This document shows, in pieces, positions 54,531 to 64,000 of a stretch of DNA of 64,000 nucleotides (positions within the stretch are counted from its first letter, which is position 1; each line of letters starts with the position of its first letter). The translations under genes and the position numbers were made by a program. The notes beneath the pieces were generated by a model. The model saw nothing but the letters and a program-made list of their open reading frames with translations, was not told where the DNA came from and made no database searches. This DNA comes from Pseudomonadota bacterium (GTDB lineage: Bacteria; Pseudomonadota; Gammaproteobacteria; Burkholderiales; Chitinibacteraceae). The stretch covers positions 1 to 64,000 of the forward strand of contig JAGTRM010000011.1 of the NCBI GenBank assembly GCA_018261735.1, read 5' to 3'.

Positions 54531-55502
54531 TTAGCCCTTGCGCAAAGCCTTTCGCCCACTCGCTTCCGCAGCTTTGAGCTCCTGATCACTCAGAACGTAT
54601 TCGGTAGTATCGAGCAGGCGTTCGAGCGCCAGATCGATAAACGCGCGCACGCGTGCGGGTTGCGCGTTGCGGCTGCCGTAATAGACGAAAACACTCGAAG
54701 AATCCGCCACATGCGGGGTCAGCAAGGGCACCAGGCGTCCCGACCGGATGTGGGCTGCCGCCGAAATGCCTGCCAACTGCCCGATCACCTGGCCGGACAT
54801 GACGAGCTCGACTTCAAACTCTGCATCGTTGGTCGATATCACCGGTGGGACATCACGCTGAACGTTCTCGCCATCCACCTTCACCTTCCAGGGCAAAAGC
54901 CGTCCGGTTCCCGGATGACGAAACACGCTGCAACGGTGCGCCGACAGATCTTCAAGCGAATTCGGCGCGCCGTGGCGCGCAAGGTAGTCCGGTGAAGCGC
55001 AGATGATCAGTTGCAGCGGGAACAACCTGCGTGCAATAACCCCCTCCTCTGGCTGGGTCCCGATACGAAAACCCACATCGACGCGATCCTGTACCCAGTT
55101 GCCGATCCGGTCCTCCAGTTGCACATCGGGCTGAACGCCAGGGTATTGGCGGCAAAATTCGTCGACCAGCGGCCACAGCACTGGCAGGAAAGTGGAACGC
55201 GGACCGACGATGTGTATGGGGCCGCCGCTTTCGTCCTTGGCGGAACGGGCGCGTTGCAGTGCGCGTTCCAGCGCAGCCAGTGCGGGCTGCGCCGTCTCCA
55301 GGAATTGCCGCCCCTCATCCGTGAGCGCGATGTTGCGCGTCGTTCGGTGCAGCAGGCGCACGCCCAGATGCTGCTCCAGTTGCGCCAGGGCCTGGCTCGC
55401 AGCCTGCGGGCTCATGCCTTGCACGGAGGCTGCCTTTCTCAGGCTGCCCAGTTCCACCGCCTTGGCAAAGGTGGCAATCGCACGCAATTCATTCATCGAC
55501 AT
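54531..55502 (-). CDS. LysR-family transcriptional regulator
   Basis: 323 residues: an N-terminal helix-turn-helix (about 5-62, LGSLRKAASVQGMSPQAASQALAQLEQHLGVRLLHRTTR) and a type-2 periplasmic-binding-like effector domain. I chose the ATG at 55502 (MSMNELRAI), which fits the family. The neighbours on this strand are a DUF3750 gene and an MFS gene further upstream, but there is no clear divergent partner, so the target is unknown. Confidence 0.87.
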   Translation of the reverse strand: MSMNELRAIATFAKAVELGSLRKAASVQGMSPQAASQALAQLEQHLGVRLLHRTTRNIALTDEGRQFLETAQPALAALERALQRARSAKDESGGPIHIVGPRSTFLPVLWPLVDEFCRQYPGVQPDVQLEDRIGNWVQDRVDVGFRIGTQPEEGVIARRLFPLQLIICASPDYLARHGAPNSLEDLSAHRCSVFRHPGTGRLLPWKVKVDGENVQRDVPPVISTNDAEFEVELVMSGQVIGQLAGISAAAHIRSGRLVPLLTPHVADSSSVFVYYGSRNAQPARVRAFIDLALERLLDTTEYVLSDQELKAAEASGRKALRKG

Positions 55503-55717
55503 GATGGCTCTCCAGCAAGGCTTGATTATCAATCCTTGCTTGTCATTCATTCAAGAATTTACCCATCGATTGAATGACAACTGGCCACCTAGAGTTCAAC
55601 TCGAAGCAATAACCTGTTCACAACCTGTCGATCAAGAGGGAGTCAGCGGAGTGAAGAGCTACGCATAAGCCTTGGTCACGGCCTCGCAGTAAAATCTTGA
55701 ACTGGTTTTTACGGGAA

Positions 55718-56491
55718 TCACTTGCTTACTCGGGTCGTGTCGTCCAGACCCACCCGTCCGATGAAGGGCAGCCGCAGGCCCGGGCTGTTCAGGTCGAGAC
55801 CAAAGTTCAGCCCGAGCACATTGAACTCAATGCCTTCTTCAAGGCCGATGTTCAGGCCCAGCAAGCCGAATAGGGATGCCTGCAAGCCGCTCCCGGAAGA
55901 CGACAAACCCAGCGGTTGGGTGAGCGGGCGATAGTCCTTGCCGATTGCGTTGGCCGGCAGATCGAGCTTCAACGCGGGAACCTCCCTGCCGATATGCGCC
56001 AGGAAGGTATTGCTGTTCGGCCCCGGATAAGCTTGATAGCTATCCGGATACGGGTAGCTCGCGATGGCAGCCTCGATCTCGCCGATCAGGGCATCGACGC
56101 CCTCACCCCGATGTTCCACCAGTAGGCTGGGTTGCTCCCCGTACCAGAGTCCGTCGGGAATCGCATAGTTACGCTGGACAACATTCGGAGCGCGCCAGCC
56201 GATCACGTCATAGCGCGTATAGTGCGTTTCACCCGCCCGCTTGAAGATGATCCAGGGATGCATCGCCACCAAGCCGCGCCAGCCATAGGTTTGCGCCATG
56301 TAAACCTGAACGATGGCGGTCTTGCTCTGCAGGGCAGGATCGGGCGCGATGCCGGCCGAATGGCGCGGGGCCGTCAACCAGCTTTGGCCCACCACCCCGT
56401 TGTCGGCCAGAGAAGCCTTGGTAAGGCTCAACCCGAAGGACAGGATCAGCATCACGGCAAAAAGAAACGTAAAACGATTCATGGACTTCAT
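55718..56491 (-). CDS. DUF3750 family exported protein
   Basis: About 257 residues with an N-terminal signal or anchor helix (about 5-28) and the DUF3750 pattern: TYGWRGLVAMHPWIIFKRAGETHYTRYDVIGWR, YGEQPSLLVEHRG, and YPGPNSNTFLAHI with a conserved Asn. The family is exported or membrane-attached and of unknown function; the PGPNSNTF loop gives it a protease- or transferase-like look. The C-terminus is rich in Gly/Leu. Two alternative upstream starts exist within six codons. Confidence 0.75.
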   Translation of the reverse strand: MKSMNRFTFLFAVMLILSFGLSLTKASLADNGVVGQSWLTAPRHSAGIAPDPALQSKTAIVQVYMAQTYGWRGLVAMHPWIIFKRAGETHYTRYDVIGWRAPNVVQRNYAIPDGLWYGEQPSLLVEHRGEGVDALIGEIEAAIASYPYPDSYQAYPGPNSNTFLAHIGREVPALKLDLPANAIGKDYRPLTQPLGLSSSGSGLQASLFGLLGLNIGLEEGIEFNVLGLNFGLDLNSPGLRLPFIGRVGLDDTTRVSK

Positions 56492-56579
56492 GTTTGGCAT
56501 CCACAACAAACAATATTAACGATGTTTATACTCGGCCCTCGTCACAATGCGCAACGACACAGCCCCAATACCGGCGAGT

Positions 56580-57827
56580 TCAGCCCTGTAGCAAAGCAGG
56601 CCGGAGAACCATTCTCGGAGTCTGAAGCAAGGCGGTGACCAGACAGCCAACCCCAGCAGCAGCGACGATCCAGCCCATCGGCCAAGGCGTGCCATCGGCG
56701 AACCAGCCCAGCATCGCTGCGCTCAGCACCCCACTGCCATAGTGCATGGCCCCGACCAGGGACGAAGCCGCCCCCGCCTGCTTCGGGAAGGCTGCCAGCG
56801 CGCTGGCTACCGAATTGGCGACGATGAAACCGCTCACCGACATGAAGCAGAAAATCGGCACCGCCAGCCCCGCCAAGCCACCCCAGCCAAAGCGGGCATC
56901 GATGGCTAGCACGATCCCGGACAGCGCGGCGATCCAGACTCCGAAACGGTAGATCCGCTCGCTGCCCACTCGTGTCACCAGACGGGTGTTCAGGAAGTTG
57001 ACCACCATCAGGCCGATGATGTTCACGCCGAACAGCAGCCCGAAGAGCTTGGGCGATACGTGGTAGTAATCGACATAAGCAAAAGGCGCCCCGGCAATGA
57101 AGGCATAGCAGCCGCCGTAGTAAAAGCCGCCCGATACGGCATAGACGATCAGCCGCGGATCGCGAAGCAGCGACAGGTAGCTCGCCAGCGTGTTGCGCAG
57201 CGGCTCCGTGCGGCGCAGCGATACAGGCAAGGTCTCCGGCAAAAATCGCAGCGCGAACAAGGCCCCCAGCCCGAACAGGTTCAGGATCCAGAAAATGGCC
57301 CGCCATGAGCCGACGGCCAGCACCTGCCCGCCCAGCAAGGGGCCCAACAGCGGCGCAACCGCCATCATCATGATCAGGATGGAGAGCATCTGGGCCGAAC
57401 GCTCCCGCGCATACAGATCACGCACCATTGCGCGCGCCAGCACCGGGCCGGCACAGGCACCCAGGGCCTGAACCACGCGCCATCCCAGCATCTGGGTGAT
57501 GGTCGTGGACATGGCACAGCCGGCCGATCCCAGGATAAACAGGAGCAACCCGGCCGCAATCGGCATGCGCCGGCCAAGACGGTCGCTCACCGGCCCCCAC
57601 AGCAATTGCCCCAGGCTGAAACCGATCAGGAAAGTTGAAATTGTCAGCTCGATACGGCCGATGTCCGTGTGCAACTCATGCACAAGCGTCGGCAGGGCCG
57701 GCAGATACATGTCCGTCGAGATCGACGCGAAGGACATCAACGCACTGAGGATGATCAGGATGCGCAGATCGTGCACATGCTTCGATTCTGCGACCAGGAC
57801 GCCGGATGAGCTTTGAGTCTTGGACAT
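56580..57827 (-). CDS. Bcr/CflA-type multidrug efflux MFS transporter
   Basis: 415 residues with 12 transmembrane helices of the DHA1 Bcr/CflA group. It shows FASISTDMYLPALP in helix 1, GQLLWGPVSDRLGRR in the loop 2-3 motif A, and RVVQALGACAGPVLARAMVRDL in motif C. It should export drugs or metabolites using the proton gradient. I chose the ATG at 57827. It lies 91 bp downstream of the aldo/keto reductase gene on the same strand. Confidence 0.88.
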   Translation of the reverse strand: MSKTQSSSGVLVAESKHVHDLRILIILSALMSFASISTDMYLPALPTLVHELHTDIGRIELTISTFLIGFSLGQLLWGPVSDRLGRRMPIAAGLLLFILGSAGCAMSTTITQMLGWRVVQALGACAGPVLARAMVRDLYARERSAQMLSILIMMMAVAPLLGPLLGGQVLAVGSWRAIFWILNLFGLGALFALRFLPETLPVSLRRTEPLRNTLASYLSLLRDPRLIVYAVSGGFYYGGCYAFIAGAPFAYVDYYHVSPKLFGLLFGVNIIGLMVVNFLNTRLVTRVGSERIYRFGVWIAALSGIVLAIDARFGWGGLAGLAVPIFCFMSVSGFIVANSVASALAAFPKQAGAASSLVGAMHYGSGVLSAAMLGWFADGTPWPMGWIVAAAGVGCLVTALLQTPRMVLRPALLQG

Positions 57828-57918
57828 GAAAACAGCAATTCCTTTCTGCAAGCACTGGCTTTGCCAGTGCGCTTCTATCGACCAGATGCGAAGGTGCAGT
57901 CGCCTAATGGGATAGCGC

Positions 57919-59292
<1,374 letters not shown>

Positions 59293-59982
59293 GTGTCGCG
59301 TGCCGAGCGTTTACTTGAATTGATGCAGGTGCTGCGCCGCCATCGTTACCCGGTCAGCGGTGCGGCACTGGCGCAGGAATTGGGCATCAGCCTGCGCACC
59401 CTGTATCGGGATATCGCTTCATTGCAGGCACAAGGAGCGCGTATCGACGGCGAAGCCGGCGTGGGCTACTTGCTGCGACCTGGTTTTATGCTGCCGCCGC
59501 TGATGTTTTCCGAAGAAGAGATCGAAGCCCTGGTGCTCGGCTCGCGCTGGGTGGCCAACCGCACCGACACGCCACTGGCGGCCGCAGCGCGTAATGCGCT
59601 GGCCAAAATTGCCGCCGTCCTGCCCGCCGATCTACGCCCGGAACTGGAAACCTCGGCATTGCTGGTCGGCCCAAGTGAATCACCGGAGGAAAATGCAGCC
59701 TTTCTGCCGCAGATTCGTGCAGCCATTCGAGGCGAGAAAAAACTGCTGATCCGCTACCGCGATCTAAAAGAAAGCGAATCCACTCGCACGCTCTGGCCGT
59801 TTGCACTTGGTTTCTTTGACCGTGTTCGCATGATGGTGGCCTGGTGTGAATTGCGACAAGGATTCCGCCACTTCCGTACCGATCGCATCGTGCAACTCGA
59901 AACCTTGCCGGAGACATATCCACGCCGCCGCCATGCCTTGCTCAAGGAATGGCGCGAGCAGGAAGGCATTGCACCGCAGTAG
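59293..59982 (+). CDS. YafY-family transcriptional regulator (HTH plus WYL domain)
   Basis: 229 residues: an N-terminal HTH_11 domain (about 1-55, MSRAERLLELMQVLRRHRYPVSGAALAQELGISLRTLYRDI) and a WYL domain (about 135-220) with KLLIRYRDLKESES and LWPFALGFFDRVRMMVAW. I placed the start at the GTG (59293) because homology begins there. It precedes a VOC and an EVE gene in the same direction, a layout common for YafY-type regulators, and diverges from the AKR gene. Confidence 0.83.
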   Translation: MSRAERLLELMQVLRRHRYPVSGAALAQELGISLRTLYRDIASLQAQGARIDGEAGVGYLLRPGFMLPPLMFSEEEIEALVLGSRWVANRTDTPLAAAARNALAKIAAVLPADLRPELETSALLVGPSESPEENAAFLPQIRAAIRGEKKLLIRYRDLKESESTRTLWPFALGFFDRVRMMVAWCELRQGFRHFRTDRIVQLETLPETYPRRRHALLKEWREQEGIAPQ

Positions 59983-60095
59983 AAACACTGCTGCCATAAA
60001 CTGACAGCATGGGCAGATATGCTGGAGGAATCTTGGATGTACCGCGCCACCCTCGGCGCAGCCTGAGATTCCTTCCTTACTTGCCGGAGATACCC

Positions 60096-60467
60096 ATGTC
60101 CCATCCTGATTTCATCTTGTTGTATGTCGATCACGTTCAGACCAGCGCACGTTTTTATAGCCGCCTGTTCGATTGCCTGCCCGTGGAATCCTCAGACGAT
60201 TTTGCTTTGTTCATCCTGAAAAGCGGTCTGAAACTTGGGCTTTGGACGCGGCAAGCGGTCGAACCCACAGCACAACTTACCGGCGGGGGTAGTGAATTGG
60301 TGATCCAGGAAGCAGGCAATGCCGCCGTCGATGCCTGTCATAGCCGCTGGCAAGCCTTGGGACTCGCCATATTGCAAGCCCCGGTGCAGATGGATTTCGG
60401 TTATACCTTCGTGGCCCTCGATCCTGACAATCACCGTCTGCGCGTGTACTGCCCGGGTGCCGTATGA
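60096..60467 (+). CDS. VOC-superfamily (glyoxalase-like) protein
   Basis: 123 residues with the paired beta-alpha-beta-beta-beta VOC fold: [21 protein letters not shown] at the start and [19 protein letters not shown] at the end. It resembles PhnB/bleomycin-resistance-type members. The exact substrate and metal ligands cannot be assigned. I chose the ATG at 60096, preceded by GGAGA. It overlaps the EVE gene by 4 bp. Confidence 0.82.
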   Translation: MSHPDFILLYVDHVQTSARFYSRLFDCLPVESSDDFALFILKSGLKLGLWTRQAVEPTAQLTGGGSELVIQEAGNAAVDACHSRWQALGLAILQAPVQMDFGYTFVALDPDNHRLRVYCPGAV

Positions 60468-60877
60468 AAAACTGGCTGGCCGTGGCCTCGGCTGAACACG
60501 TGCGCTTAGGCCGGACCAACGGTTTTATGCAGGTATGCCACGGCAAGAGCGTCCCGCTCCGGCGAATTCTTCCTGGCGATCGGGTGGTGTATTACTCCCC
60601 TACGGAGAAAATGGGAGAAGGCCCGCCGCTACGCAGCTTCACGGCGCTGGGCTGGGTGCAGGAAGGCTTGCCGTATCAAGCCGATATGGGGGGAGGATTC
60701 TTGCCGTGGCGGCGCGATGTGCAATGGCAAGACGCTCGCGAAGTACCGATCACCCCGCTGCTGGATACGCTTGAATTCACCCGTGGCAAAAAGAACTGGG
60801 GCTATCAATTGCGCTTCGGGCTGATTGAAATCTCCGAGCATGATATGCAATGCATTGCCACAGCCATGGCAGGCTGA
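60464..60877 (+). CDS. EVE domain protein (UPF0310 type)
   Basis: 137 residues matching a PUA-like EVE domain: [37 protein letters not shown] near residue 42, and the late [19 protein letters not shown] domains bind modified bases in DNA or RNA in some proteins. It overlaps the VOC gene by ATGA, so they are co-translated. The pairing with a YafY regulator recurs in other genomes as far as I recall; the role is unknown. Confidence 0.82.
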   Translation: MKNWLAVASAEHVRLGRTNGFMQVCHGKSVPLRRILPGDRVVYYSPTEKMGEGPPLRSFTALGWVQEGLPYQADMGGGFLPWRRDVQWQDAREVPITPLLDTLEFTRGKKNWGYQLRFGLIEISEHDMQCIATAMAG

Positions 60878-60891
60878 GCAGCATTGGGCCT

Positions 60892-61374
60892 CTACACGCC
60901 CAGTGCCGCACGAATAGCCGTTTCCATTTTTTCAGGCTTGGTGATCGGCGCAAAACGGCGCAAAGGCTTGCCGTCGCGGCCGATCAGGAATTTGGTGAAA
61001 TTCCAGCGGATCTTGCGGCCCAGCAAACCGGGCAGCGCGCGGGTCAGCCACTGGAACACCGGATGCGCGCCGGGGCCGTTCACCTCCACCTTGGCAAGCA
61101 TCGGGAAACTCACGCCGTAATTGATCTGGCAGGTCGCGGCAATCTCGTCCGCATCGCCCGGTTCCTGCTGGCCGAACTGGTTGCACGGAAAACCCAGGAT
61201 CACCAGCCCCTGGTCCTTGTACTTCTGATATAGCGCCTCCAGCCCGGCATATTGCGGGGTGAAGCCGCACAGGCTGGCGGTATTGACGACAAGCACCACG
61301 CGGCCGGCATAGTCGGCCATGTCGATGCGCTGGCCGCGCAGGCTGGTTGCGGTGAGTTGATGAAAATCCGACAT
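60892..61374 (-). CDS. glutathione peroxidase (BsaA/BtuE type)
   Basis: 160-residue thioredoxin-fold peroxidase. The catalytic Cys is in VVNTASLCGFTPQY (Cys36), and the Gln/Trp partners are in GFPCNQFGQQEPG and the late WNFTKFLIGRDG. It reduces hydrogen peroxide or lipid peroxides with thioredoxin or glutathione. It is a Cys rather than a selenocysteine enzyme. A single gene, convergent with the YafY operon. Confidence 0.93.
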   Translation of the reverse strand: MSDFHQLTATSLRGQRIDMADYAGRVVLVVNTASLCGFTPQYAGLEALYQKYKDQGLVILGFPCNQFGQQEPGDADEIAATCQINYGVSFPMLAKVEVNGPGAHPVFQWLTRALPGLLGRKIRWNFTKFLIGRDGKPLRRFAPITKPEKMETAIRAALGV

Positions 61375-61471
61375 GACGTGCTCCCGGTCTATACATGATC
61401 TCTTACGATCACATCGTAGACGATACAGTTCCTCAGAAGCATCAAACAGTGCCGGTTAGACCAAGCGCCTA

Positions 61472-61550
61472 GGTCGGAAAAACGCAGCGCCTTCCGACTT
61501 TGGAGTGTTGGAATACCGCAGCGTCGGATGGCGCCTTCGGCTTATCCGAC
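61472..61550. repeat. two adjacent REP-like palindromes
   Basis: GTCGGAA...TTCCGAC (61473-61498) and GTCGGAT...ATCCGAC (61523-61550) form a tandem of two imperfect palindromes in the gap between the peroxidase and the ThrE genes, similar to REP/BIME elements of proteobacteria. Confidence 0.65.
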
Positions 61551-61580
61551 GGCTGTATGCGTTTTGCAAATACGAAATCG

Positions 61581-62054
61581 TTATCTATTCCTGCCGGGCC
61601 TGAACAAGATCGGCGCGGCGATGCCAAACGCCAGCGCCATCACCGCCATGCTCGCCTTTACGCTGTTCACGCCGGCCTCGACCAGCAGTTGCTGGGCAAT
61701 GGCGTGATTGCCACTGGTCAGCGGGCTGGCCAGATTGGCCACGCCGAGCAGCGCCTGCACCGCCTTGTACATCAGCGTGCCTGGCACCATCGGGATTGCC
61801 GCGCCAATCGAATACACGGTCGGGATCATGTGATGCCGGGCGCCCCACCATTCGGCCAGCAGGCCGATCACGAGGCCCCCCAGCAAACTGCCCAGCACAA
61901 TATCTCCACCGAGCAGCATCACGCCCTTGCGCACCGCATGCCCAATCACCGCCAATGTGCAGCACACGGCAAGCGAGCGCGGCGGCACGTTGAACAGCAG
62001 CACGAAGCCCAATGCGGCCGGAGCCGCCCACAGTTCAAGCAACCAGGTATTCAT
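61581..62054 (-). CDS. threonine/serine exporter, small subunit (ThrE C-terminal part)
   Basis: 157 residues with five hydrophobic helices matching the second (DUF3815) domain of the threonine/serine exporter ThrE: GVMLLGGDIVLGSLLGGLVIGLLAEWWG and PTVYSIGAAIPMVPGTLMYKAV. It is the second gene of a split exporter, 10 bp after the large subunit. It should act with the upstream protein in exporting Thr/Ser. Confidence 0.82.
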   Translation of the reverse strand: MNTWLLELWAAPAALGFVLLFNVPPRSLAVCCTLAVIGHAVRKGVMLLGGDIVLGSLLGGLVIGLLAEWWGARHHMIPTVYSIGAAIPMVPGTLMYKAVQALLGVANLASPLTSGNHAIAQQLLVEAGVNSVKASMAVMALAFGIAAPILFRPGRNR

Positions 62055-62064
62055 GCCGCACAGC

Positions 62065-62835
62065 TCACAGAATGCGCAATGCCAGGCTCACGCCCGCGGC
62101 AATGCCGATCACAAAGATGATGCCCATCATGATGCGCACCATGCCGTTCAGATAATTCGTGCCAAAGAGATCGGCCGCGCCGTTGATGAACGGCACGCCG
62201 GGAATCAGGAACAGCACCGATGCCGCCATCGCTGCATCCGGCGTCTGGCTGTGCGCCAATTTCAGCAGCAGTCCGGTCACCATCATCGCAGTGAAACTGG
62301 AGGCCAGCGCAAACATGAATGGCACGTAATGGCGTTTGTGCAGGAACAGGCGCAAGGCCATGCCGACCCCGCTGCCGAGCGTGGTACAGGCAATCGCCGC
62401 GACATCGCCGCCGAACAGCGCGGCGAATCCGCCGCAGGAGAGCCCCACCGTTGCCGCGATCAGCCAGCGCGGGTAGAAATGCGGATGCTGCGCGATCTCT
62501 TCAAGCTGCCGGCGCACCTCGGCCGCGCCGATGCGCCCTGCCTCGACCGCTTCAACCACCTGCGCCACGGCGGTGAGCATGGTGAAATTGGCGCCCATGT
62601 GCGGCGCCTTGCGAAAGCCGGTTTCGCGCTGGCCGTTTCTCTCGACGGTGACGCCGATATTGATCGACGAAATCACCGTGTCGGCACGCGCCGCACCCAG
62701 CGCCAGCGCCATGCGGCGGATGATGCCGCTGGTGCGATTGGTATCGCCGCCTGACTGGTGCGAATACAAGCCGGCCATCAAGGCCAGGTCCATGATTTCC
62801 TGTACCGGCAGCACCTGCGTTTGATCGTTTTCCAT
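62065..62835 (-). CDS. threonine/serine exporter, large subunit (ThrE N-terminal part)
   Basis: 256 residues of the ThrE DUF1212 domain. A soluble N-terminal half (about 1-115) with a short GGDTNRTSGIIRRMALALGA segment is followed by five transmembrane helices, with FLIPGVPFINGAADL near the end. I chose the ATG at 62835; an in-frame start 17 codons upstream adds no homology. It pairs with the small subunit downstream. Confidence 0.83.
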   Translation of the reverse strand: MENDQTQVLPVQEIMDLALMAGLYSHQSGGDTNRTSGIIRRMALALGAARADTVISSINIGVTVERNGQRETGFRKAPHMGANFTMLTAVAQVVEAVEAGRIGAAEVRRQLEEIAQHPHFYPRWLIAATVGLSCGGFAALFGGDVAAIACTTLGSGVGMALRLFLHKRHYVPFMFALASSFTAMMVTGLLLKLAHSQTPDAAMAASVLFLIPGVPFINGAADLFGTNYLNGMVRIMMGIIFVIGIAAGVSLALRIL

Positions 62836-63151
62836 CGGGTCCTTTCTGAAAATCGGGGATGCGCCCGATGACTGCGTGAAGGTCATTGAATAAGCAAAGG
62901 AGACTAGGGGCGCATCCTGCCGCGGATGATCCCGTTTTCTTCAGTGGGAAAGAATCAGCAAGCGCGGATTTTCTTGTAGGCGTTTGGGCCAACGCGGGTC
63001 AGAAAGCCCCTACACGCCCCAATGCCGTCACTTAACAATTTACCGTCATTCCGGCGAAGGCCGGAATCCAGTATTCACTAAAGCTCTGGATCCCGGCCTT
63101 CGCCGGGATGACGTCGATTTGTTGGATTTTTTGCTTAAGGAACGGCATTAC
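62836..63151. other. gap between thrE and the response regulator gene
   Basis: 316 bp without a gene. It contains the REP-like repeat at 63045-63112 and the upstream region of the exporter genes. No strong promoter was singled out. Confidence 0.45.
63045..63112. repeat. REP-like palindromic repeat, copy 2
   Basis: GTCATTCCGGCGAAGGCCGG extended by AATCCAG, then CTGGATCCCGGCC...CGCCGGGATGAC: two hairpins whose outer arms are complementary. The arms match copy 1 at 49538-49634, but there is no inserted internal hairpin. It lies downstream of the response regulator gene. Confidence 0.85.
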
Positions 63152-63793
63152 CTACACGCCCGGATTGAACAGCTGGCGCTCCAGTGCGTAGCGCACCAGA
63201 TCGGCAACCGAATTGGCAGCGAGTTTCTGCATCAGCCTGATCTTGTGCGTGCTGACCGTCTTGGCGCTGATATTGAGCCGGTCGGCGATATCGGTCACGC
63301 CCTGCCCGCTCACCAGCATCTCGAAAATCTGGAACTCGCGCTCCGACAGCGTTTCGTGCGGGGCGCGATCACCGCCGAGGCCGATTTCGAACACCATGCG
63401 GTCGGCGATGGCCGGATCGATATAGCGCCCGCCGCTCGCCACCTTGCGGATCGCGGCCAGCAGCATGGCCGGGTCGCTATCCTTGGTGGCGAAACCGGAG
63501 GCGCCGGCTTTCAGCGCCCGGCTGGCGATCTGCGTTTCGTTGTGCATGGTCAGCACCAGGATGCGCGGCGCCGGGCTCATCGCGGCGATGCGCTTGATCA
63601 TCTCGATGCCATGCGGGCCGGGCATGGTCATGTCGAGCAGCACCAGATCGCAGGGCTGGCTGCGCAGCAGATCGAGCAGCAGATCGCCGTTGCTGGCCTC
63701 GCCCGCCACGGCAATATCCGGCGCCAGCGCCAGCAACTGCTTGATGCCCTCGCGCACCAGCGTGTGGTCTTCAGCGATCAGTACGCGAATCAT
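63152..63793 (-). CDS. NarL/FixJ-family response regulator
   Basis: 213 residues: a receiver domain (about 1-120) with the acidic pocket EDH (residues 8-10), the phosphoacceptor Asp in VLLDMTMPG (about 54) and Lys in FATKD (about 105), then a LuxR-type helix-turn-helix (about 148-208, TLSEREFQIFEMLVSGQGVTDIADRLNISAKTVSTHKIRLMQKL). I chose the ATG at 63793, which overlaps the upstream histidine kinase gene by 23 bp. Its targets are unknown. Confidence 0.92.
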   Translation of the reverse strand: MIRVLIAEDHTLVREGIKQLLALAPDIAVAGEASNGDLLLDLLRSQPCDLVLLDMTMPGPHGIEMIKRIAAMSPAPRILVLTMHNETQIASRALKAGASGFATKDSDPAMLLAAIRKVASGGRYIDPAIADRMVFEIGLGGDRAPHETLSEREFQIFEMLVSGQGVTDIADRLNISAKTVSTHKIRLMQKLAANSVADLVRYALERQLFNPGV

Positions 63794-64000
63794 GCGTTTC
63801 TCCGAGATTGGGAATGGTGACAATGATACGGGTGCCCGCGCCCGGCGCGCTGTCGATTTCCAGCTCGCCACGCAGCATCCACACCCGCTCGCGGATGCCG
63901 ACGAGGCCAAAAGTCCTGGAAATGGATTCCGGATCGAAGCCGCAGCCGTTGTCCTCGACCAGCAAGGTCAACTCGCCCGTGCCTTGCGTGATCTTGATCC
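63771..64000 (-). CDS. sensor histidine kinase, C-terminal fragment (cut by window edge)
   Basis: Only the last 75 or so residues are in the window. They carry the HATPase_c motifs: the N/G1 boxes DNGCGFDPE, the lid FGLVGIRERV and the G2-type GAGTRIIVTIP. This matches NarX/DegS-type (HisKA_3) kinases, which pair with NarL-family regulators like the one just downstream. The sensing domain lies beyond position 64000. Confidence 0.88.
   Translation of the reverse strand, partial: IKITQGTGELTLLVEDNGCGFDPESISRTFGLVGIRERVWMLRGELEIDSAPGAGTRIIVTIPNLGETHDSRTDR

Overview
The window is a chromosomal segment from a betaproteobacterium. The evidence is the hupB-lon-clpX-clpP-tig block with tRNA-Val and tRNA-Asp beside hupB, a hemE-priA pair, a GlnB-type PII protein, and generally GC-rich coding sequence. 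I cannot name the family or genus from sequence alone. No integrase, transposase, phage gene, rRNA or CRISPR array was seen.

Layout. 0-7 kb: two tRNAs, HU, the Lon and ClpXP proteolysis genes, trigger factor and tRNA-Leu, all on the minus strand. 6.8-9.4 kb: glnB (plus) and priA (minus). 9.4-9.76 kb: an A+T-rich gap with several DnaA-box-like sequences. 9.76-22.3 kb: a long co-directional minus-strand run with many short gaps and start/stop overlaps. It holds hemE, an SbmA/YddA-like ABC protein, a flavin reductase, two methyltransferases, an RluA pseudouridine synthase, a K+-channel/RCK protein, a YjgR ATPase, a Gfo/Idh/MocA oxidoreductase, a YgjP metallopeptidase and glnS.

22.58-32.8 kb is the most distinctive part. 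It is a visibly A+T-richer catabolic cluster encoding a uronate-isomerase-like amidohydrolase, an enolase-superfamily acid-sugar dehydratase, an altronate-dehydratase-like enzyme split into two genes, an SDR dehydrogenase, an RraA-like aldolase, a three-part TRAP transporter and a divergent FadR-type GntR regulator. Three 14-bp near-palindromes with an AACAYGTT core lie upstream of dctP, upstream of gntR and upstream of the rraA-like gene. The dctP and gntR copies coincide with good promoters, so they are candidate operators. Together the genes look like an inducible uptake and degradation route for a sugar acid whose identity cannot be read from the sequence. A type-2 malate/lactate dehydrogenase gene (32.9-33.95 kb) follows convergently but has host-like composition.

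34.3-47.3 kb: uracil salvage (uraA, upp), cell-envelope genes (TPR protein, L,D-transpeptidase, EF-hand protein, OmpA-like lipoprotein), serS, a CBS-containing family II pyrophosphatase, an NfeD/stomatin pair with a small membrane protein, and a second DHH phosphoesterase. 47.4-51.9 kb: a polyamine-type ABC transporter operon (potA-D-B-C). 52-64 kb: a KDG kinase gene (a plausible later step for the sugar-acid route), a LysR regulator, a DUF3750 protein, a Bcr/CflA-type MFS exporter, an aldo/keto reductase divergent from a YafY-VOC-EVE operon, a glutathione peroxidase, a split ThrE exporter, and the start of a two-component system cut by the window edge. REP-like palindromic repeats occur near 49.6, 61.5 and 63.1 kb.
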